A stretch of 31,204 bases of DNA from Bacillota bacterium (lineage in GTDB: Bacteria; Bacillota; Desulfotomaculia; Desulfotomaculales; JAJYZD01), in the NCBI GenBank assembly GCA_021800315.1, contig JAJYZD010000007.1:1-31204 (forward strand). Direction: 5' to 3'. Position numbers and translations under genes: made by a program. Of this stretch, positions 24,167-31,204 are shown one piece after another. Position 1 is the stretch's first letter. Each line of letters begins with the position of its first letter. The notes below the pieces were generated by a model. It saw only the letters and a program-made list of their open reading frames with translations, searched no databases and had not been told where the DNA came from.

Positions 24167-25612
24167 TCACTTGATCGCCATGGGAATGGTCCAGGACCAC
24201 CACAGAATATCCAAAAGAGGTATCGCGACCAATGTCACCAGGGAGGTAAAGATGCCGATTCTGATCATATCCCACATCGTCAGGTGCCCGATACCGTAGG
24301 TCATCAGGAGGGGAGCGTTCTGGTAAGGGAAAATATAGGCGGCGGAAGAGGCTACCACGATCCAGGCCGCCCAGGCCAGATTGAGCCCGTGGTGGGCCGC
24401 ATACGCCACTATGATGGGAGCCGAGGCGGCGACGGTGGAAGTAACGGTGCTCAGGGGCACATGCAAAACCTGAACGATCCCGCCCAGGATGAAGGAAGAA
24501 AAAGCCCCGGTATTGTTCAGGGCCAGGTGCCCGGCCAAAAGGCCGCTGAACCATTTATCCAGGTGGATGCTGGTAAGGATACCGGATATGGAAAGAGCCG
24601 AGGCAAAGAAGATAATCTGCACGAAATTGAGCCGTTCCTGAAGGTCTTTTGGCTTCATCACCCCGACCACCGGCAGGAAGATTCCCACCGCTCCGAAGAC
24701 GCCAACCCAGTTCGGACTCAGGTGGGTGAAGAAGTCCGTCAGCCAGAGTACGATTACCAGAACAAACCAGCCGGCCAGCCGTTTTTCCTCGGCGGACATG
24801 GTGCCCAGATTCTGATATTCCTTTTGGAAAACTTCCAGGGTTTCGCCGGCATATTCCTCCCTGGCAGGACGGAACAGCAGCCAGGCCGTGGCCCAGTAAA
24901 GCCCCAGATTCAAAACGAGACTGGGCAGAATCCACATGAGGATATATTTGCTCCAGTAGACGTGAATCCCGTAATGGGAAAGAGTTCCTACGGCCAAAAG
25001 AGTGGGCTCCATACCGGTCATGAACATGAGCATCAGTCCTTGCGAGCCCATGAACATGCTGATCAGGATGAATTTGGCCATCCTGCTCCCCGGAGTTACG
25101 TTGAAAACCGCAAGAAGTCCGACTCCCACGGGAATGAGCACCGCCAACCTGGCAAAAACCGTGGGCAGGAGAGGGGTTAGAATCGCCCCCACCACGAGAA
25201 AACTCCAAAGAAGCCTGTGCGGGGTGGAAGCCTTGAGCTTTACCAGGGTCCAATAGGCCATCCTTTTGCCGAGTCCCGTCTTGTCGGCGGCGGCGCCGAT
25301 GGCCAGACCGGCGAAGATCAGCCAGAGCACCGGGGCGGTAAAGCCGGAAAAGGCCACCTGCGGAGGGGCGATCTTAAAAAGAGCCACCAGGGTCATGAAT
25401 AGAAGTCCCGCAAACCCCGTCGGCATGACTTCAAAGATCCAGAAGATTATTACCATGGCCAGAAGGGCCATGAAGTGCTGGCCGGCTGGTGTAACCCCGG
25501 CAAAATGGGAAAACCACAACCCCAGCGTTATTCCTATGGCCAGAACGCTGCCCAAAGCCAGCTTCCAGGAGGGAGCCTGTCCCCGGTAATGAGTAAGATC
25601 GGCTACTGTCAC
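24167..25612 (-). CDS. DASS/SLC13-family anion transporter, copy 2
   Basis: Polytopic membrane carrier of about 481 residues, a clear paralogue of the protein at 20112 with co-linear blocks (GFTAPVLWLIFAGLAIG, DKTGLGKRMAYW, WWSWTIP near the end). The family PSNTAR motif appears as PTVFAR near residue 153, again losing SNT; the second half-site is LSTVTSTVAASAPII. GTG at 25612 is preferred because AGGGGTGG lies at the right distance; a GTG three codons earlier overlaps that site. It follows the ferredoxin gene by 49 bp and precedes the UroD-type gene. Expected cargo is a dicarboxylate or similar anion; the altered motif leaves the coupling ion open. Confidence 0.88.
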   Translation of the reverse strand: MTVADLTHYRGQAPSWKLALGSVLAIGITLGLWFSHFAGVTPAGQHFMALLAMVIIFWIFEVMPTGFAGLLFMTLVALFKIAPPQVAFSGFTAPVLWLIFAGLAIGAAADKTGLGKRMAYWTLVKLKASTPHRLLWSFLVVGAILTPLLPTVFARLAVLIPVGVGLLAVFNVTPGSRMAKFILISMFMGSQGLMLMFMTGMEPTLLAVGTLSHYGIHVYWSKYILMWILPSLVLNLGLYWATAWLLFRPAREEYAGETLEVFQKEYQNLGTMSAEEKRLAGWFVLVIVLWLTDFFTHLSPNWVGVFGAVGIFLPVVGVMKPKDLQERLNFVQIIFFASALSISGILTSIHLDKWFSGLLAGHLALNNTGAFSSFILGGIVQVLHVPLSTVTSTVAASAPIIVAYAAHHGLNLAWAAWIVVASSAAYIFPYQNAPLLMTYGIGHLTMWDMIRIGIFTSLVTLVAIPLLDILWWSWTIPMAIK

Positions 25613-25661
25613 TAATGCCACCCCTAAAATTAAGATTTAGCAAGTCGTTGCTGCCGTCAAA

Positions 25662-25877
25662 CTAAATAACTAACATGGTCGGCGGGAAAACGATCCCGAT
25701 TGCTTCCTGCGGGCAATCCTGGCGGCAGGAACCGCAGTGCCAGCACTCATCCGGATACCTGACATACGGAACGAGTTTGCCTTCCTCATCCTCCCTGGAA
25801 AAAATGGCATCAGCCGGGCACAGTTCCTCACACAAACCGCAACCGACGCACTTATCCCTGTTAAAGATCGGCGGCAT
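25662..25877 (-). CDS. 2[4Fe-4S] ferredoxin, AprB-like
   Basis: A 71-residue electron carrier with two [4Fe-4S] motifs: Cys10, 13, 16, 20 and Cys45, 48, 51, 55. The opening (PIFNRDKCVGCGLC) and the YPDECWHCGSC block resemble the small iron-sulfur subunit of adenylylsulfate reductase and its paralogues. ATG 25877 follows a GGGGGG site. Just upstream lies a leftover tail of an AprA-like flavoprotein whose stop overlaps this start by 17 bases, showing that the ferredoxin once followed the flavoprotein gene directly; an MFS gene now separates them. It probably still serves the flavoprotein at 27288 and perhaps the molybdoenzyme at 29069. A dead partial copy is at 15501. Confidence 0.92.
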   Translation of the reverse strand: MPPIFNRDKCVGCGLCEELCPADAIFSREDEEGKLVPYVRYPDECWHCGSCRQDCPQEAIGIVFPPTMLVI

Positions 25878-25971
25878 GACTTTCCCCCCTTTCTTGCTGC
25901 CCCGGTACCAGCACCTGACCACACCAATTCCCATCGTCCGTTGCCGGATAATCCAGCCGGTGGCGATAGGG
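25861..25971 (-). pseudogene. Duplicated 3' tail of the AprA-like flavoprotein gene
   Basis: Minus-strand codons from 25971 read PYRHRLDYPATDDGNWCGQV, then LVPGQQERGESHAADL and TAA at 25863-25861. The intact flavoprotein ends PYHHRLDYPATDDENWCGQV ... PGQQEGRESQAAGL. Against it, this copy lacks 57 bases (19 codons) in frame after LV. There is no gene body upstream of it, only the MFS stop at 25981, so it is a remnant left by a duplication or insertion event. Confidence 0.85.
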
Positions 25972-25980
25972 CCCGCCTTT

Positions 25981-27210
25981 TCAATCGCCGAGATCCGCGC
26001 GCAGCCCGCCGCCGCCGAACTTGCCCCGGCGCGGAGCCGTCTCCGGTACAGCGATCATGATGAAAGCCACCAGCAACATGGCGGCGGCCGCAATGATCAA
26101 GGGAGTCGATAACCCCCAGACGCCGGCCGCCCAGCCCCCTACCGCCGGCATGACCGTGGTCCCTACGATAACGCCGAAAAAGTTGGCCACCCCGATCGCC
26201 GTGCCGTGCAACCTCTCCGGTACCGTTTCGCTGACAACGGTGGCCATGGCCAGGGATAATTGACCCCACCCAAAAAAGCCGCTGGCCGAGATCAGAACAG
26301 CCAGTAAAGCAGGGCTGATATTACTGGTAATATACACCCAATAAATCAGGCTGGCAATTAATGCCGATACAATAATGATTTTCTTTCTGCCGATAACGTC
26401 AGAGATGGCCGGTAAAACCATTTGACCTGCGAACCCCGCAATTCCCCAACCGGATAAAACAGAACCAGCCAGTACAGGCGATAGATGACGGACCTTGGTA
26501 AGGAACAACGGGTTAAACCCTATACTCACTTGTAACCAGGTTAATATTAGACAATTAAGAATAATAAGGTAAATCATTGGCCGATATTTAAACACCTCCC
26601 ATATAGGGACCGCTTTCCTTGTGGCATCCCCCCTGTCTTTCTCTTTGACCACCAACGCGATTACAATGGCGACTATTACCGTGGCGGCACCGACCAGGGG
26701 AAAAACCCACCGCCAGCCGATCGACGCGGACAAGCGGGTGATAATGATGGCCCCTAAACCGGCCCCGACCAGAGTGTAGCCTCCGGAGTAAAGACCCATG
26801 TTGAGGCCCCGCCGGGAAGGAGCCGATCCTTCGGCAACCATGCTGTTTCCGACCGACCACCCGGTACCGTCGCCCACTCCCAGCAGACCCCTCACGGTCA
26901 ACATGGAAGTAAAATTCCAGGCGATTCCCATTAAAGCCGCCATCATCCCGGCAAAAATCATCGAGGGTATGAGCACCTTTTTTCGGCCCAACCGGTCGGC
27001 CATGTTTCCGCCGACCCAACTACTGACCGCCCACAGAACGGAGGTGCCGGATATCAAGAGACCGGCTTGAAAATAACTCATATGGAACAGCGGAACCAAT
27101 ATCGGGAACAGAAAGGCGATACCTACCCTGTTCAGACCGATGAAGCCCCAAAGGAGAAGCATACAAGCCACCATGGTATACTCTTTTTTAACATTTGAGT
27201 CTTTATTCAT
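25981..27210 (-). CDS. MFS transporter, 12-helix carboxylate-type carrier
   Basis: A 409-residue secondary carrier with the MFS signature GGNMADRLGRKKVLIPS between helices 2 and 3 and its second-half counterpart (SDVIGRKKIIIVS). Probably a proton symporter for an organic acid or similar metabolite. ATG 27210 follows AAAGGAG by about 11 bases; a GTG at 27231 overlaps that site. The gene is flanked on both sides by copies of the flavoprotein-tail/ferredoxin-start junction, so it was inserted into an older flavoprotein-ferredoxin operon. It is not closely similar to the MFS genes at 8372 or 21856. Confidence 0.9.
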   Translation of the reverse strand: MNKDSNVKKEYTMVACMLLLWGFIGLNRVGIAFLFPILVPLFHMSYFQAGLLISGTSVLWAVSSWVGGNMADRLGRKKVLIPSMIFAGMMAALMGIAWNFTSMLTVRGLLGVGDGTGWSVGNSMVAEGSAPSRRGLNMGLYSGGYTLVGAGLGAIIITRLSASIGWRWVFPLVGAATVIVAIVIALVVKEKDRGDATRKAVPIWEVFKYRPMIYLIILNCLILTWLQVSIGFNPLFLTKVRHLSPVLAGSVLSGWGIAGFAGQMVLPAISDVIGRKKIIIVSALIASLIYWVYITSNISPALLAVLISASGFFGWGQLSLAMATVVSETVPERLHGTAIGVANFFGVIVGTTVMPAVGGWAAGVWGLSTPLIIAAAAMLLVAFIMIAVPETAPRRGKFGGGGLRADLGD

Positions 27211-27254
27211 TGCACGCAGTACTCCTTTCACTCATTTCTCATGTGGCTAACAGC

Positions 27255-27304
27255 CGACCCCGATGACCGCCCCCGCACTTACCCGTATTAAAGCCCGGCG
27301 GCCT
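27255..27304 (-). pseudogene. Dead 5' remnant of the ferredoxin gene
   Basis: The 30 bases from 27304 downward match the first 30 bases of the intact ferredoxin gene (from 25877) at 24 positions with no gap, including the codons for the first cysteine. The ATG has become AGG and the CxxCxxC motif is lost after the first Cys. It overlaps the end of the intact flavoprotein gene exactly as the live ferredoxin start overlaps the flavoprotein-tail remnant. Confidence 0.7.
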
Positions 27305-29018
27305 GACTTTCCCTCCCTTCTTGCTGTCCCGGCATCCCGAAAGTGAGCGGTTGAAAGCTGACTTGTACCGAATCCCCGGGTCCTTTGCGCACCAGCACCT
27401 GACCACACCAATTCTCATCGTCCGTTGCCGGGTAATCAAGCCGGTGGTGGTAGGGTTTATTCCGGCTCTCTTTCCGAAATAGCGCCGCATGTGTCACCAC
27501 TTCGGCAACCTGCCATAAATTGCAGGACTCATGAACCCGCATCAATTCGTGCAGATCCCCGGCTCTAAGTTCGTTCATGAGGCCCTTAGCCCTGGCAAGC
27601 TTGCGCAAAGCCACCTCCAGACCGTTTTCATTTCTTTCGGTGCCGACATACTCGGTCATGATCTTGCGGATAATGTCTTCAAATTCACCGTAGGAGATAC
27701 CCCCACGGCGTTTTAGAAAGACAAAGGCGCTTTCATGCTTGTCAGCCGGCGGATCACCCGCCGAAACGGCGTCGTCGCCAAGACCGAGCGCATAAGCGGC
27801 GGCGGACTTTCCGGCCCTGTACCCACCCGTAACGGCCCCGTGCACGCAGCGATTGGCGTCGCAGGCGTCACCGCACGCGAACAAGCCGGGCACGGTGGAA
27901 GCGGATGTTTTGTCAACTTTAATCCCGCTTCCCGCAACTTCACTGGGACCGGCCTGCATTCCCTCGGACACCGTGATCTCCACCGGTCTATTGCGCAGAT
28001 CCTCACCCCGTTGCCGCAAATAGTCCGGCAGCGTATCCTTGTCATAGCCCAGGGTTTCCTCCAGATGACGGAAATCCTGTTCGGAGAGTTGGGTGCAGTC
28101 GATAAAGAGCGGACCGCGTCCCTCCTTTATTTCCTTTAACGAGTAGAACACCACGTCGTAACGAGGGGCCTTGTTTCCCTGGGGGTGATATTTTTCCATA
28201 TAGTACTCCCCGCGGGCGTTGACAAACCTCCCACCCATACCGGTAAAAGCGTTGAACCCCGGAGCGGCAAAGCCCTTGGGTAAAATTGTCATCCGCATGT
28301 ATTCCATGTTGGCCAGGACGGCCCCCGCCCGAAAAGCCATCGCTATACCGTCACCGGTGTTAAAGGGCGACAACCAGCTGTTGAAGGGGTTTAGGCGGGG
28401 AGATTGGTACAGCCTGTTCGTATTGCCAGTGGCGATAACGACAGCTTTGCCATTGATAACGTGGAACTCGCCTGTCCTGATGTGGAAACCCGTCGCACCA
28501 ACAACCCGGTTGTCGCCGACCAGCATATCCGTAGTAATTACCTTATCCAGGACCGTGCAGCCCAGGTGGCGGATTTGGGCCGCCAGCGCATGTTTGATCC
28601 TCTTCCCGTTGAAATTGATCCAGTAGGGGCCGGGTTGCCCCATGGACTTGGTCCGGTAGTAGGTTCCGTCAGGCTGCTTGAGGGTCGCCCCGATGCGCTC
28701 CATGCGCTGCAGGGCATCGGGCATTTCCTTCGAAACAACTTCGTCCAACACTTGCGGGTCGATAGTTCCCTTGCCAACCCGCCAGCAATATTCCAGGAAC
28801 GCCTCCCGGGTATCCCAGGGTTCGCCGGTATTCATAAAGGCCATGAAATGGTCCACCCCGCCGCCGGTATCCCCGCTTCGCTCAATTTTGCCCTTGTCGA
28901 TGACGACCACCCGCGCGCCCAGTTCGGCGGCGGCAATGGCCGCATTGCAGCCGGCCAGCCCCCCCCCGATCACCAGCACATCCGAAACAATGGTGTTGAC
29001 CTTACTCGGTACATCCAT
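27288..29018 (-). CDS. AprA/fumarate-reductase-like FAD flavoprotein
   Basis: FAD-dependent oxidoreductase of the succinate dehydrogenase/fumarate reductase/APS reductase alpha superfamily, 576 residues. It shows the N-terminal dinucleotide motif VLVIGGGLAGCNAA with DKG closing the strand, GGGVDHFMAFMNTGEPWDT typical of the AprA branch, the second FAD motif LFACGDACDANRCVHGAVTG (~400) and a C-terminal helical domain (LARAKGLMNELRAGDLHELM). It is shorter than true AprA (about 650), so APS reduction is uncertain. ATG 29018 follows GGGAGGGG. It lies 50 bp after the molybdoenzyme-ferredoxin gene, and ancestrally ran directly into the ferredoxin now at 25662. Electrons probably pass between its FAD and that ferredoxin. 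Confidence 0.88.
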   Translation of the reverse strand: MDVPSKVNTIVSDVLVIGGGLAGCNAAIAAAELGARVVVIDKGKIERSGDTGGGVDHFMAFMNTGEPWDTREAFLEYCWRVGKGTIDPQVLDEVVSKEMPDALQRMERIGATLKQPDGTYYRTKSMGQPGPYWINFNGKRIKHALAAQIRHLGCTVLDKVITTDMLVGDNRVVGATGFHIRTGEFHVINGKAVVIATGNTNRLYQSPRLNPFNSWLSPFNTGDGIAMAFRAGAVLANMEYMRMTILPKGFAAPGFNAFTGMGGRFVNARGEYYMEKYHPQGNKAPRYDVVFYSLKEIKEGRGPLFIDCTQLSEQDFRHLEETLGYDKDTLPDYLRQRGEDLRNRPVEITVSEGMQAGPSEVAGSGIKVDKTSASTVPGLFACGDACDANRCVHGAVTGGYRAGKSAAAYALGLGDDAVSAGDPPADKHESAFVFLKRRGGISYGEFEDIIRKIMTEYVGTERNENGLEVALRKLARAKGLMNELRAGDLHELMRVHESCNLWQVAEVVTHAALFRKESRNKPYHHRLDYPATDDENWCGQVLVRKGPGDSVQVSFQPLTFGMPGQQEGRESQAAGL

Positions 29019-29068
29019 TAAAGCCCCTCCCATAACTGAATTTTACGAATATTTACCCGATTCAACGG

Positions 29069-31204
29069 TTACTCCACATACAGAGCACCCGTCGGACAGC
29101 TTTTGACGCACTCGGGTTGACTGCCGACCGAACCGCCTCCGGAGGCTAAACAAAGAGAGCACTTTCCCACCTTCCCCGTTTCAAAGTTAAACCGCACGGC
29201 ATGATACGGACAGGATTCAAGGCACGCCCGGCACCCGGTACACCGTTCTTCCAGCAAAACCGCCACTCCTCCTTGCCTTTTCCAGGCCCCGGCCCGGCAA
29301 ACCCGGGTGCATTCGGGCCTGGCGCACTGCCGGCAAACCGCCAGATATTCACGGTTGTCCCTGATCTCCAACGCGAGATAACGGACACCGGGCGGCAGGT
29401 TGTTTTCACTCTGGCAGGCCACCACACAGGCCAGACACCCTATGCACTTTCCCTCCTTCAGACGCAGACGGGCGGGGTTGGGCAGCCTGGTCACATTGCA
29501 AACCTGGTCACGGTATGATGGTGTGGCCGATACCGGGTCGAATACGTCCGCCGTCAGAAGATTAACATTGGCGCCGCCGGATCTTTTTACCACCTGCCCG
29601 TGTTTGCCGCCGAACCCGTGCGGTACGGCTACCGTCCCGGGAGCCTGCGACTCAACAACCCGGCAGCTCAACCTGATCGAACCAACCGCTGTGGTTATTT
29701 CCACCAGATCATCATCGCCGATCCCCCTGGCCGCGGCTATGTCCCCGCTTATTTCGGCCTGATGCCGCGGGTATAACTGGTGGAGCCAGGGCAAGTTCGT
29801 CACCGCGGAATTATAGTGCATGGGCAGCCGGAAACCGGCCACCAACAGGTAAGGATAGGACGGATCAGGAGGCCCTGCCCCGGAAACGTTCCCCCTGGTA
29901 AAGCGGAAAAGCTCATCCGGGCACAACCTGATTTTCCCGGAAGCGGTGGGAAAGCCGTCGCGCCGGAACGAGCCTGGCGGGGTCCCGGCGTAAACAATGC
30001 CGTTCTGGTCCGCCGCGAGAGCGTCGACCGAATAACCGGACGGCGAAAGGATCCTGTTGATTACATCCCGCCCGGTAGCCAATTCCGAAAACCCCTCAAC
30101 CTGAAGTCTCTTCCCAAGTTCGATAATTATCTCGTCTTCGGGGCGGGAACCGCCCTCCGGTTCGATCAGGCCGGGACCAAAGCGCACCAGATTGACCGGC
30201 ATCTGCCTGGAGTAGGAAAGAACGCACCTTTCCAGCCCGGTCACCCCCGGCAGGAAGTAATGGGCCCGGTCAGCCGTTTCATTCAGGTAGAGGTCGATGC
30301 AAACCAGGAGTTCCAGTTGCTCCAGAAAAGACAGAACCCTCCTGGTATTAGGCCAGGCGCTGACAGGATTACCCATTACGGTAACAAGGGCTTTGACGCG
30401 GTGGGAAGCCGCGGGTAGATAAGCGGCCGCATTGGCAAAGGGGAACTCCGGATAGGCCAAATGCTCCCGTTCCGGCGCGGGACGGGTTGAAGCGAGGGGG
30501 AAAGGCGGCCGAAAACAGATTCCCCCGGTTATATCCACATTGCCGCAGATAGCGGAGAGCACCAAAATGGCCCGGTTGACCAATGTGGCCTGCCGCTGGT
30601 GCATCACCCCTTCCCGCCGGTCCGCGCAAGCGGGGCCGGCCGTGGCGTAATACCGGGCCGCCTGCCGGATGACGGTGGTTGATATGCCGGTAACCTCGCT
30701 GACCCGGTCAAGCGGATAGGAGGACAGTTCTTCCCTTAACCGGTCAAATCCCTCACAGTGCCTCTCCACAAAGGCCTCATTGAAAAGCTTTTCCTCGACG
30801 ATGACCCGGATTAACCCCATCACCAGGGCAAGATCCGTACCGGGGCGGACCGGTATCCACAGGTCGGCCTGGCGGGCGGTTTCCGTTGGCCGGGGATCGA
30901 CGACAATCAACTTGGCCCCATTTTGCCTGGCTCTGATGATATCATCCATCAACCGGAGGTAGCGGTGCATACCCGTAGCGGCCGGATTGGCGCCGAAAAG
31001 CAAAATGCATTGGGCCTGCGGGTAGTCGCAAACCGGCGCCATCCCCGGGCCGAAAACCATACCGGATGAAATATCCCGGGGCGATACGCACAGGGACCAG
31101 GTCGAGGTATAGTTGGGAGAGCCCAGACCGTACAGGAAGTCCTTATTGAGCCAGCTGATGTTGGTCTTGGCGATTGTTCCCTCGTACAAGGCCAGGCTGT
31201 CGGG
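29069..31204 (-). CDS. Molybdopterin oxidoreductase fused to a four-cluster ferredoxin domain, N-terminus cut by window edge
   Basis: DMSO-reductase-family enzyme binding Mo/W-bis-MGD; 711 residues visible, the start lies beyond 31204. A Cys in STWSLCVSP sits where PsrA/PhsA-type enzymes have the Mo-ligand Cys. Further family blocks are LLFGANPAATG, VVDPRPTETARQADLWIPVRPGTD, the C-terminal cofactor-binding domain (DLVEITTAVGSI) and PHGFGGKHG. The final ~130 residues (29072-29461) are a DmsB/PsrB-like module with 16 Cys in four groups (CIGCLACVVAC, CRQCARPEC, CTGCRACLESC, CSLC with CVKSC), predicting four [4Fe-4S] clusters. Catalytic and electron-transfer subunits, usually separate genes, are here one polypeptide with no stop between them. 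No membrane anchor is visible. Substrate unknown: sulfur-oxo, hydroxylated aromatic or N-oxide compounds are all possible. Confidence 0.9.
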   Translation of the reverse strand, partial: PDSLALYEGTIAKTNISWLNKDFLYGLGSPNYTSTWSLCVSPRDISSGMVFGPGMAPVCDYPQAQCILLFGANPAATGMHRYLRLMDDIIRARQNGAKLIVVDPRPTETARQADLWIPVRPGTDLALVMGLIRVIVEEKLFNEAFVERHCEGFDRLREELSSYPLDRVSEVTGISTTVIRQAARYYATAGPACADRREGVMHQRQATLVNRAILVLSAICGNVDITGGICFRPPFPLASTRPAPEREHLAYPEFPFANAAAYLPAASHRVKALVTVMGNPVSAWPNTRRVLSFLEQLELLVCIDLYLNETADRAHYFLPGVTGLERCVLSYSRQMPVNLVRFGPGLIEPEGGSRPEDEIIIELGKRLQVEGFSELATGRDVINRILSPSGYSVDALAADQNGIVYAGTPPGSFRRDGFPTASGKIRLCPDELFRFTRGNVSGAGPPDPSYPYLLVAGFRLPMHYNSAVTNLPWLHQLYPRHQAEISGDIAAARGIGDDDLVEITTAVGSIRLSCRVVESQAPGTVAVPHGFGGKHGQVVKRSGGANVNLLTADVFDPVSATPSYRDQVCNVTRLPNPARLRLKEGKCIGCLACVVACQSENNLPPGVRYLALEIRDNREYLAVCRQCARPECTRVCRAGAWKRQGGVAVLLEERCTGCRACLESCPYHAVRFNFETGKVGKCSLCLASGGGSVGSQPECVKSCPTGALYVE

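Noticed and set aside
27239..27490. 83-codon minus-strand frame after the flavoprotein
   Set aside because: It is a shifted-frame reading of the flavoprotein C-terminus and the dead ferredoxin start; its apparent similarity to the frame upstream of the live ferredoxin is explained by the duplication.

Overview
The window looks like chromosomal DNA of a moderately GC-rich anaerobic Firmicute of the Clostridia/Desulfotomaculum/Moorella sort. This is inferred from strong AGGAGG-type ribosome sites, frequent GTG and TTG starts, consensus sigma-A promoters, a single-pass HtrA and a class B penicillin-binding protein, together with many ferredoxin-type and oxygen-sensitive redox enzymes. No tRNA, rRNA, CRISPR array, transposase or phage gene was seen.

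Left part (1-7.9 kb), cell envelope. A class B penicillin-binding protein (minus strand, cut by the window edge) diverges from an HtrA/DegP-like protease. The space between them carries two arrays of a TTTAAG-like hexamer at about 11-bp spacing, one on each strand. After htrA come an O-antigen ligase-like membrane protein, a large membrane-anchored protein of unknown function and a lipoprotein, tightly overlapping and probably co-transcribed. A convergent polysaccharide deacetylase-like protein lacks two expected metal ligands.

Middle left (7.9-9.9 kb). A 14-TM DHA2-type MFS exporter is preceded by a consensus promoter and a 63-codon leader ORF whose stop overlaps the exporter start.

Right part (10.3-31.2 kb), a minus-strand catabolic/redox island. 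In transcription order: a molybdopterin oxidoreductase fused to a four-cluster ferredoxin (cut by the right edge); an AprA-like flavoprotein; an MFS transporter; an AprB-like 2[4Fe-4S] ferredoxin; a DASS/SLC13 transporter; a UroD-type methyltransferase; an ACS-type MFS transporter; a second DASS transporter; a cytosolic arylsulfotransferase-like protein; a nitrilase-superfamily hydrolase; an iron-dependent alcohol dehydrogenase; and then three ACMSD-like amidohydrolase/decarboxylase paralogues and a LarA-type nickel-pincer isomerase. Several gaps hold decayed fragments: a dead ferredoxin piece, and a duplicated flavoprotein-tail/ferredoxin-start junction flanking one MFS gene. The region has clearly been rearranged.

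How the genes may work together (inference): the transporters import organic anions (dicarboxylates, sugar acids or aromatic acids); the isomerase, amidohydrolases/decarboxylases, hydrolase, dehydrogenase and sulfotransferase transform the carbon skeleton; the flavoprotein, ferredoxin and molybdoenzyme provide redox chemistry. The substrate cannot be read from sequence. The most notable items are the LarA/amidohydrolase module, the duplicated junction around the MFS gene, the opposed TTTAAG arrays and the altered transporter and deacetylase motifs.
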